Part shown: positions 24,401-36,400 of the stretch, piece by piece
Layout of the letters: every line of letters starts with the position of its first letter
How positions within the stretch are numbered: position 1 is the stretch's first letter
NCBI GenBank assembly: GCA_949358305.1
Contig: OX442315.1
Span: 7,156,427-7,220,426, forward strand
Source: Strigamia acuminata
Taxonomy: Eukaryota; Arthropoda; Chilopoda; Geophilomorpha; Linotaeniidae
Length of the DNA stretch: 64,000 nucleotides
Direction of reading: 5' to 3'
Notes under the pieces: model-generated
Told to the model about the DNA's origin: nothing
Database searches by the model: none
The model's input: only the letters and a program-made list of their open reading frames with translations
Position numbers and translations under genes: made by a program

Positions 24401-27400
24401 GTGATTCCGGTCACCTGTCAACCCCGCTTTGTGCAAAGGAATGTGCCTTGCACTGAGCGGACAGAACCAACACAACCACCAAACGAGAAACACACGTAAA
24501 CCCGTCGTCCTACAAGATCAGGCCCAAGTAAATATACTGGGATTGACCAAGGACAAAGGACAATTTACCGTGAGTACGTTTGGTCAGTGTCAAACTCCGC
24601 AGAGTAACCTGCGAGATAAGATTACCACACTATTTTAGCACACCAGCTAGAAATAGTAAAAACCACTCCAGTTTAGCGAGTTGTGCAGACAAACGGTCGC
24701 ACAAGCCTAAACTGCAGTAAAACCACGACGAGCGTTCCCGCCGCTGTGTGACCGCCGGGAGCCAGAAGAGTCCGCCGCTGTGTGATCGCCGGACACCACA
24801 CAAAAACCTAGACAACAGACCGAAGTAAGCCTTTTAACTAAGCATTCACTCGCGCCTGACCAGCGTGAGCCCGAAGGACCAGCCAGAGACGAGTCGAGGA
24901 CGCCATATTGCCACGCCGGCCCAAGACGACATCACGTTGCCACAACGAGGACGCCATCTTGGACACGCACGAGACAACAGACGACCTCGCCGATTCCAGC
25001 CAGCTTTCATCTTACCTTTACCTTTCCATTCCCATCACCCATTCCGATTTACCTTTTACTTACCTTTCATATATATATATAAGATATATCTGTACATTGT
25101 CCCACAGAATAAATCTATATTATATTTTACCTTTTATATCTGTGTAATCATTTCTTTGGGTAAACCGCTTAAGCAAAGCGGTAGTGAGTTAGTCGAATTA
25201 AGTAATCAACCCACGAGTCAGCGAGAGCGAAGTAGGGGCGCGACACGTGGGGGCCTGTCCGGGATCAAGTTGAATAACTGATTCTAACCTGTGATTACAT
25301 CATACCCAAAGCAAGAAATGGCAGATAATACTCGAGTAACGGACTCCGACTCAGACGTTAACAAACGAGCCGGTAGTCGCAAAGGAACCGACTATCATTT
25401 GAGGTCGGGAGGTCCTTTGCCCAAAGCCTCAGCGCACGAGTCTAGGCAAAAACGCCGCAAGGCCAAGCCAGACCGACGAAGCGCTTCGGAGGCATCGCAC
25501 CCGTCTCACGCCGAGACGAGGCAGCGATTAGACGAGACGGAGCAGAGTGAGGATCCGTCCCACTCCAAACCGCCGCGTCCCAATCGTGACGGCGAGACGA
25601 GCGGAAACGAGGTTTTATCCCGTAACCAATCGCCTCGTCTAACGCACGATACCGAGGTGAACGATCCAAGGGCGACGTCTTCGATACAAAGGACGGCGTC
25701 CGACACGACAGCGAATTCAGCGCTAAACACGCCAATTACGCACAGTCGACCAGCCTCGGTAGTGTCTGAAGGGCACAAGTCCAACTCGTCCTCTGTCAAG
25801 CGTGTTTCGAGCCAGCCTTACAGCGTCTCGGGCACCTTGATTGATGCGATGCAGTTGGCACAAGCGGAGGGAGTGAGATACACCCTTCCGACGGGGAAGA
25901 TTACCTTGTACGAAACGTTACAGATCGTACGTGCAGCTTTAAAAGCGCACAGTGTATCCCCACAAATCACCATTGTTGAAGGTGCACACGCTCAACAATT
26001 GGTTGATTCCGCTCAATTTGAAGCGGATGCAGAGAACGAGGCTCGACAAGCCATTCGCGAGAGACGGAGGAAGCTGGCGGAAAGAGAAGCGCAAGCTCTC
26101 GAGTACGGCAGAACCCAGCCCAATCCGACTACTCCCGAGGAGGTAGAAATAGTTGACCGAGCCCTGAGAGCACATCGATATGCTTTCCACTCGCAACAAG
26201 AAGCAGAGCGAGCATTTATGGCCAGATTGCGACGAGATGACCCGAAATCCGTTCGCAAACCAGAGGTCAGTTCATCCGAGCTGTCCGACGAGAGCCTAGA
26301 GGGAGACCCAAAGCGCACGCCGAAGGCCAAACCCAAACCCCAGCCGGAGAGGGCAACACCAGCTACTCCGCGCAAGAGAGATGCGTCGGCCAGAGAACAA
26401 CAAACTCGGCCCCGCATGCAAGCTCTCGATTCAGCCACAAATAATGCGATAACGCGGTTAATCAACGCTAATAATGCTAGGCGAAATGAAGAGCAAGCTC
26501 TCACAAGCCAACAGCATGATAATCCGCAAGGGACTGAGTGGCAACAACCAGTGCCCATCCTTGACGACGACGAGTCGTCAAGGAGACAATCGCATGATCG
26601 CACCTCTTCGCGAGAAGAAGGCAAACGCGATGAAAGACCGAAATATTTTCACTACGGAAATAGTGATTCGTCGTCAGATGGACTGGAGTCAAATGCACCC
26701 AGTCATCACGATTCGGAGAGAGGTTCCGGAGAAAGACGAAGGGAAAGAGAACGCGATGAACGCAGGGAAAGGGAACGTGACGACCGTCGTAGGGGCCGGA
26801 AAGAGTCAAACTCTTCACGGCGCAACCCGCCACGCCGCTCACCGTCTCCCGACCCCAGCTCCGACCCCTCATCTAACGACGACAGACGAAAGGATAAATC
26901 AAGTAATCGCCGGAAGAGATCCAACTCTCCGCGCGATAGAGAGAAACGACGTCGATCGGAAAATAGCGACCACCGACGGGAGGAGTTTCAGGACCTTCCC
27001 CGACAAAGCGCGTTTACCGATTCGACGGGTCGACAGTATACGATGGGAGAGCTTGGAAGAGCCCTGCTTGGCTCGTTGAAGGCCGAGGGAATCGATCTGA
27101 GCAAACGAAACGATCGTAATCGTAGCACTGGCGACCGCGTAAAGAAAAAATACGCTGTCTCCCGACGTGACACCATGAGTGTTACCGGGAATATTAGGTG
27201 GCAATTTTATATTCAGAACCGTTTCGACGGGTCATGGAAAGCGGGAGATCGCTTCCTTGACGAAGTAATTCGAATTAAGACTGCCACTAAAGCCACCGTA
27301 GGAGACATGCTCACCCACGGTATTGTCGAGCTAATGACAGGCTCGGCACATGAGTGGTACCAAGGATTGAAAGGCATCAATTGGGACGACTTTTTAATGA

Positions 27401-30400
27401 GATTCGACCTGCGCTACGGCGAGACACCCGAAGAGGTGAGCCGAAAGATGCGAGGTCTTCGCCAGATGCCTGGTGAAACCATAATGGATTACGACATTCG
27501 CGCCAGATTGTTGTTCGAAAAGGCCCCGATGGAATTTCATGCCACGGGATTCAACCTTTTCTTTCTCGGCGGTTTGTCGGAATACTCGCAAAGGGTGCTA
27601 CTGGAAGAAAGGGCACCGACAGGAGGCAGCTACGAAGAAATGAGCGCCTTCCTGTTCGAGAACACGATAGATATCGAGAAGAGATATTATTCCGCTTTAC
27701 CAGAAGCGGAGAAAGCAGCAACCGCTAAACGTCTCAAGTTGAGTGCGGAAAGATATGGGGCGACAGATAAAATTATGCGCCCTACTGAATATCTTAGCGG
27801 TATAATGGAGCTGGCAAAAGCTAGCGTTGGTTTACAAATAAAAAATAAACTGACATCCACGCTGCCTTCCAACCCTTTGGCCGCCCCTAAAAAGGCACCG
27901 ACAGCGTCAGCCATGCAAGCGACACTGGAGGAGGTCAAGGAGGGGGAGGAAGCCGAACAAAATGTCGGAAAATCAGACGAAAAAGAAGAAAAAGACGATT
28001 ATTCGACGGACGAAGAAATACGAAGCTATCGCGATACCTTATCAACGGGTTGCGATGAGGAAGGACCGCTAGTACATCTCATCCATCGAGATAGAGCGGT
28101 AGAAGAATTTCGCGCCAGGTTAAAACCAAATGCCAGCCGAATTCCGAAGTATTTTCGGAAAAATTACACGCCACCGTCGAAAGCAGACCCTGAAAAGAAA
28201 AAATCGACTGAAGCCCCAAGAGACAAATCAAATATTCGCTGTTTCAAGTGTAACCAACCGGGCCACTACTCCAACGAGTGCCCAAGAACAGCGAAAGAAG
28301 ACGCGAAGTTTGACGCGATAATGAAGCAGATGGCAGAGATTAAACTCGCCATGGCAAAAAACGAGTCAAAAAACGAGTCAGCGCAGGCGGCGAAGAAATA
28401 ACTTCTCGACCGTCTGCGCCATTCATGAAGAAGAAGGGGTTTAACAAAGGGTTCGATAAGCCGCCACCAGTCAAAGAAATGGGTAGTGACATAGCTAACG
28501 CCCAAATTCAAGACAGGGCCAACAACGCTTTGCAGGTTATTACCGCAAACGCTGAGGTTGAAGCGGAAGAACCGAACCTACTGCTTGAAGAGTTACCTCA
28601 AGCAGTCAACGAGGACACAGAGGAATTTCGTGTTTTCATGTGCAACGTGGCGGTCGAATACACCAACCGCCTATGCATGTTGCCCATGACAATAGAACGC
28701 GAAAAAATTATGGGACTATTAGACTCGGGAGCAGATCGTTCGTTCGTTTCCGAAGACATAGTAGCATCATTGGGTCTCACCGATAAGATAAAAGGCGTTA
28801 ATAAAAATATACGTCTAAAAACCGCCAACGGAATGGCGCGTCCAAAAGGAGTTATATTATTGACCATGGAGTGGCTCGGAGGGGTAGAACAGCACCCTTT
28901 CCTGGTCCTGCCCACATGCGACAGAATTTTTCTGTTGGGCTTAGACCTCATGGCGTCAATGGAAATACAACCAAATCCAATAACGAAATCTTGGAATTAC
29001 ATCAGAAATGATAAGGAAAGACCCGCAATTGTCGTGCCACCAGCTCTTGTAAAAGAAGCGGCCGACAAGACACAGTGGGAGAAAGGCCTAAAGAAATTCG
29101 TTCAAGACTACGATTTTAAAGCATTCGTAACAGAATTGCAACGGGACAATGTAGTGGAAACGCTTGTCGCCGACGCCGCTTTAGAATTAAACGAAGCGGC
29201 AGCCCTACGAAGGGTCCTACTTAAATATGAGGGGATCCTGTCGAAAAAACCGGGCCGAACGAATAGGGCTATTCACGAAATTAAATTGACGGATAATAAA
29301 CCTATACGAGTTGCGTATAAGGGAATGAACCCGCAAAAACGTGAAATAGTGCAAAAAATGTGCCAAGAAATGCTAGACAGTGGCATTGTCTCCGAGGCCC
29401 AGGGAGAATACGCGACGCGAGTTGTGCTCGTTATGCGCCCGGGCTCGGACCCACGCCTATGCATTGATTACCGCCCATTAAACGCGGTGACAGAGATAGA
29501 TCCCATACAGATGCCGTGGTATCGAATCCATTTTGAGAGAGCTTAGCCCCTTTTCTTGGGTTACGACGATGGATCTGTCGAAGGGATACTGGCAGGTTGA
29601 GATGAGGCCAGAGGATAAGCTAAAAACAGCTTTTTACTCGCCAATTGGACGGTTGATGTTCAACGTCATGCCATTTGGTTTAGTGAACGCTCCCAGTACC
29701 TTTCAGAGACTAATCGAAAGTGTATTGGGTGATATCCTGCATCAGTTTGTATGGGCATACCTAGATGACATAGTTATTGCCTCTAAAACATTCGAAGAGC
29801 ACATTGAGCACATCGACCAAGTGCTCACCCGGCTGGCAAAAGCTGGGTTACACGTGCACCCGGGCAAGAGCAAGTTCTGTCGAAAGGAGCTTGCCTTCCT
29901 GGGTTATCGCATTGGAGTCAATGGTTTAGCTATTGGCCCCGAAAAAATCGATGCGATTAATCGTTTCCCACCACCCGAGGACGTTAAAGGTGTCCAACGG
30001 TTTATGGGAATGATAAACTTCTTCGGCAGGTTGCTACCGGGTCTAGCTGAAGTGGCAGCCCCAGTTACCGACCTCCTGAAGAATGAAAACGAATTTGTAT
30101 GGTCAAATGAGTGCAACATCGCCTTTAATGCGATAAAGAGGATGCTGACGGAAGTCGGCGTAATGCCTCTACCCGACCTAAACCGGCCGTTCATATTACA
30201 TACGGACGCCAGCAGAGTTGGGTTGGGAGCCGCGTTGCTTCAAACACACGTGCGCGACGGAGTCGAACAAGACCTGCCGTGCATGTTTATAAGTCGCAAA
30301 CTCCAAGGCGCTGAAAAAAATTACAATGCCACCGAGTTGGAGTGTTTGGCCGTAGTGTGGGCCATAAGGAAATTCAGAGATTATCTCAAATATACCAAAT

Positions 30401-33400
30401 TTGTGGTCCACACAGATCATCAAGCGTTACAATGGCTGATGAAATTAAAGGAGCCAGCCGGTCGACTAGCCAGATGGCAGTTAGAACTGATGGCCTGCGA
30501 CTTGACCATTCAATACAAGCCCGGCAAATATAACGTCGTGGCTGACGCTCTATCAAGGGCACCAGTGTCAGATCCTATCGACGCTGACGATGATGGCGAG
30601 GATGACTCCCGCATCATTTATTGTCCTACGAGTTGTCACCGTTGGGATTTAAGGAAAATGAATGAAATTCCTACCGCGTCTCCGGCAGATGTAAAATTCT
30701 GTGGATTCTGGACGCGGTTATACCAACCAGCTGCTGACAATTACCCAGATGCAAAGAGGGAATTTAAGCTAGAGCGGAGAATAAATGACCCGCTTCTAAG
30801 CGCCTTCCACGCTCGTGTCAGCAAGCAAATGCAAAGCAATCCCCCGACAAGGAAGGAAATAATCGTGCAACAAAAATTAGACAAAAAATGTCAGGACAGA
30901 GCTAGATTCGTACTGACAGGAAAATATCCGCCCAACTTAACCAGAAGGCAGAAGCGTCGTTATGCACACGAATCCATAGATTACCTATTGGATGACGGCC
31001 TTTTGGTGAAACATCACCCAAATCACCAAGATGACTTGAGTGAATCGGACACCGCAGTAAAGGTAGTAATACCTGCTTCCTTAATCGGTCGCGTGCTGTG
31101 GTTGTTACACGGGCACCCGCTTGCGAGCCATGCGGGAGTAAGCAGAACACTCTATCGTGCTACACAGCTTTTTCACTGGACAGGGATGAAAAAAGATATT
31201 GCTCTTATTGTCCACCAATGTCAGCGATGTCAAGCGTGCAAGCCGAGGAGTAAATCACCATTCGAAACTATTTTCTTAGGGCCTTACGCGCCTTTTGATT
31301 GTTTAAGTGTCGATGTGATGGGCCCAAAACCCGTTACGGGAAATAAAAATGCGTACATTATCGTAATAATGGACGTGGCGACTCGTTGGCCCGAGTTGTA
31401 CGCCGTCGCTAGACCTTCAGCAGAGAAAATCGTTGAATGTATATACGACGTGGCGTTACGTTACGGATTTCCACGTAAAATAATATCCGATAACGGACCC
31501 CAATTTATCTCGAAAATTTGGGGTAAGTTTTGTAAAAAATTCGGGATTGTGGCGTCACATACTTCGACCTACAATCCTAGAACAAATCCCGTTGAGCGAC
31601 TCAACAGGGATATCAAATATGCATTAAGTATATTCACTGACATCCACAATAGGTGGGATGAATACTTGAGGGAGATCGCGTTCAGCATACGAACAACAGT
31701 CTCGAGGACGAGAGATTTTTCTCCGGCCTACCTCAACTTCGCCCGAGAGCTACGAGTGCCTTGGGACCCACGAGTGGCAGAGTCGGTAAATGTGGTGGAC
31801 CCAGAGAAACCACATGAGTATGTGTATAAATTGGAGCAAACAATTTCAAACACATACAAGCATATGATGGCGCACATTTTTAACATGCGCGACCGCATTT
31901 TACAAGATAAAAGCGGTGGAAAATTCGTGAATTTCGAGATCAATGATTTGGTGTGGAAAGATGCACACACCCTCTCAAATGCAGCGAGAGGAATCACCGC
32001 CAGCTTGGCCGACAAGAGAGATGGTCCGTATGTGATCATCGGCAAGCATGGCGGTAACGCGTATAAATTACGTAAGCTCGAGGACAATACCGAGCATAAA
32101 TCGATACAAGTACGAGAGTTAACTCCGTACATTCCGGAATTCCCGCAAGAAATGTGGGCCAAAGGCCAAGTCAAGTCTAAAACTGACGGCCAAATCGTCG
32201 ATACGTTCGCTGGCGAGTCGGAACAAGCACCGCCAAGTGACAACGAGGAGTATTTCGACGCCCCTTCACCTCCGGTAAACGAGATAGTTGAATCCGTTCC
32301 GGATCCAATTTTGGTCGGGGGGGAAACAGGAGAAACTCCTGAAACAAACACAAAAAACACGGATAAAAAAGAAAACAATAATGAGGAGGTACAGACACAA
32401 AAAACAACAAAAAACGTCGTACCTGTCTCGACTCATCACCTGCGGCCCCGTGGAAGTAATCCGTTTATAAAAGACGGAAAGGTCGTAGGAAAAGAGTAGA
32501 AAACGTTACGAGTCGATGGCGACGCTGAAAAACAAAAAAAAATTGATCGATCGACAGCGCTAGCCATCAAAATCCGAGACTCTAAAAATTTCGCTAAGTC
32601 CAACAAAGCGGATATCGGTCGAATTCACGTCACAAGATGGCGTGGAAGCGCGGGACCCGTAGCAAAATTATCGGCACGGGTCGGATACCGCGTGCAAAAG
32701 ACCCCGTAGCAGCAATCGCGCACGGGAGTGAAAACAAAGGAGACCCGTAGCGTAACATGCGCACGGGTAAGTGCGCACTAGTCTCAAATACCCGGGTTCT
32801 GGAGTATATTACCCAGAATCCATCGCGATTACCTTGTGTTCACACGGACTTCCGCTTTTCACAGCTGATCGCTGCGTCCGTGCGTGATCCTCGTTTTTAA
32901 CATTTTTACCGAGTTTTTACCGAGTTTTTGAGATAGTTTTATCATCCTTTTTCAATCGTGATTGAGCTTTTTGTGCGCGCTCCTAGCCATGGACGAGGAA
33001 GAGAACGACGTGCTTGCCATCGAGCACGAGGACGAGGCAAACTGGGACCACGATGTAAACCAAGTCCCACCCGATCAGGTAGAAGTCGGCATCGGCACAT
33101 GAGAATTAGTTCCGTGCTGCTGAAGAAGAAATTTTGTTGACTAATACCTGACATGAGTGCTTTGCACTCGCAATAGCGTATAATTAATTATTAACCGCGA
33201 TCGCTCACACGATCGTATTTTTTTCTTGTTAATTTGTTTTCGGGATGCGATCGTAGACTTCACGTCGCCTCGCGTCTCGAAAATTCCTCATGACATGAGT
33301 CACGAGCGAGACAATGGGCTCGAGCCATAAATAATTTTATGACAAGGGGAGAATATTCTGTAAAAGAATATTTTTCTCCACAAGTAATTTGACGCATCGA

Positions 33401-36400
33401 ATTGATGCAACTTAACATTCGTACGATGAATTTTTCGGTGTGTTGGATAAATTTAATTTGACTTTAACTTTTTTAAAAATTAGACAAAGTCCGACTTCGG
33501 AATAATTCTTTATTAGATTTATTTATTTAATACAATTTCGACAAGCACATTTATTGTGCGTTTTTAGTAATAATTTACACCCGACGAATTCTTTTTACGA
33601 ATGACTGATAATTATTAATTTAATTATTAGTAATGTTCTAATTAACGTTAGAATTAATGTGAAGTAAAATCTGATGATAAAAATCCGGATTAAAGGCTCG
33701 ATTCCGTCTCGCTGTGCGTTTTGGACATGAGACAGATTTTTCACGTGATGACTTCTCTTTTTCTATCCGACGAGGGACAATTCGTCCTACGTTTGCACCG
33801 ATAGACAGGAATCGGTCTCGACGGACGGCTGCACGTATCGGCAACGTCCCTCGAAACCAACCATTTATCTACGTATTTAATATTAACTTTTTATTAATTG
33901 TTTATTTCTCCATCCTTCCAGATGGCATTACGTAAGACATGGGGACCATTAGACCCCGCTTGCATCGCTCGTGGCGGGATATTTCGAGGCGCGCTGCCCG
34001 AATTTTACCGACGATGTTTCGGCGAAGACGCCGACCCTTGGCGCCTGCGAATACTACATTCCCGATGCATCGCCCGACGTTGGGTACGAGACTGTACGCT
34101 CCTGGACACGTTCCCGGAGGGGATGCGCGAAGGCATCGCCACAGAGTTAGCTCGTGACGATGACCCGAAATCGCCAATTTTCCACCCCGGTTTGTCAAGT
34201 CAGTACACTGGCAACCCGGCGGAGGAACACGTGCTGTATGCGTGGCAAGCAGCCGAGACAGAAGAGGCCCGTGAGGCCATCTATCAGCAGTATAGGCAAC
34301 AGCTGGTGGATACCGCTACGGCAGTGGCCGAGCGCATCCTCCAAAACGAGGGGATGACCGCGGATGATATTCATCTGTGGTTTGAGAGGCTGCGATTGGG
34401 GGAGAGTGCGCCCCAGTGGAGACCTCGGATGGGAATTTTAACGTCCCAAGCCGAGATGTGGCAGCTCCACCACCTGGGAATTTTGGGGCCCAAGAGCAGC
34501 TACCCGCGGAAGCGCAAGCGCTCCAAAGGCGCCGGGAACAGCCAGTCGCGTTCCCCGGTGACAACCAAGAAGCAGCGTGTCACTCAAAACACGACTGAAG
34601 GCAACGAAGCTGGGCCATCCACTAGTACGGTGCGTGACCCTTCGCAGTATTCCCGACCGCGAATTTTCGTAAACCGTCAGATTAAAGACGGTAAGGAGTG
34701 CAAAGAGGTTTGGATGTCTGGTGACGAAGAGCGAGTCTCTCGTCCCAGCACTTCTAGACGTCCGCTGACTCATCGCGAGCAGCGGAAAAGAGATCGCAAG
34801 GAGCGATACTTCGCGAGATGCGAAGCTCGGGGCCGTCCCATCCCCGAACCCGCCTACATCTCCAAGAGAGCGGGTCGACGAAGTGGTAGCCAGTCAGGTG
34901 AGCGAAACGTCCCAGCGGCAGATACGCGGGACCTTCGCGAGATTCTGACTCAGATGAAGCGGACGAAACTGACACGTTTCGATCCAGCTATGAAACACGC
35001 CAGGAAGATGGGTGTTGTCACCGACGGAATGGTGACCCCACACGAGGTGGCAAGGTGGCTCGCAGACTACATAAATTCGCGACCACGACCCGATGGCATG
35101 CCAACCGCCATCGTGCAGCCCTCGAGCTCCGAACAACATCTCCCGGCGCCCCAAGTCGCAATGACTGGGGTGCAGACGACGGAGACGCCACCACCGCCGA
35201 CGCAGCCGCCACCACCGCTGCCGACGCCGACGCTGCCGACCAAGACGCAGCCGCCTCCGGACCTGCCGCCACCGTCGTTGTTGAATTCGAGCGATCCGCC
35301 GGATTTACCCACCGACCGCTCAGTCCCTCTCCCCGTTGGACAGAGCATTATGCAGGAATGTCGAGCCAATTTGACCGACATTTACAGGCCGAGCCGACCC
35401 CGACCCGGTTCCTCGGCCCTGTTCTTCGAGAGGCGAGACGAAGAAGCGCGACTCGCGAGAGAAGCCGCCAACCCGACTATCTCCGAGCTCTCAGCGTTTC
35501 GCTTCGTGATGGAAGACCCAAGAGTCTCCGCACCCGCCTTGCGAGGTGTGGATCAAGCCCAGCGATATTTCATCGAATGGGCAACGGCGATGATGAGTAA
35601 GCTCTCGTGTGCCTTCACTGCGGATTCAGAGCGATCGAATCCAGTGAATCGTCGCAGCCTACAGCTATCATTGACCAAGGTCATGATGCAGCTGCTAACC
35701 CCAGCACTCTTCGGAGAAGGGCGTCAGGCGATGGCCGCATGGTCTGTCGTGGACAGAGAGGGTGTACAGGTTCCCCGTGCACTCCTCGCAGAGTGGAGCT
35801 CCATTCTGCCCGACCCTGTGTTGACTCGGTACGAGCTAACCAGGGATGTGGTAAACCCCGAATTTGAGGGGTACAAGTTGCGAAGCACGGCGTTTCGTTA
35901 CACCTCCGCCACCTGGACAGCGGCGCCTACCCAACAACTGCGCGCCTTGACCATCCAGACGGAAGAATCGGCAGAGGATGTAGAAATGGTGATCTCGCCG
36001 ACGAGCGGAGTTCCGATTCCGCCACCGATGCCTGCGGAGATATCCCCGCAAGGACCCGCCCTGTTCGAAGTGGCGGGTAAACCAAAGCGCTTGCTGTGCC
36101 GAACGCCACCCGTCAGGTCCGTCGAGCAAACGAAGCCGACACCGCCCGGGACCTCACCGGCCCGAGCGGCGACAACAACGCAAGCAGTGATTCCCGCGGC
36201 CACCCAGAAGCCGAAGCCGGCACCGCCTCCACCAGACTATTATGGGCGAATCATCGACGAGTTTCCCCATCTTTCGATGACGACGGCGACCAGGAGGTTT
36301 ATCCTCGCGCAGCGGGACAAAGGCAAATCGGTCTTCATCTGGCTTCACAACCAGATCCGGAAGACTAAAGACCTCATCTTCCACCAGAGGTTGCTGAGAG

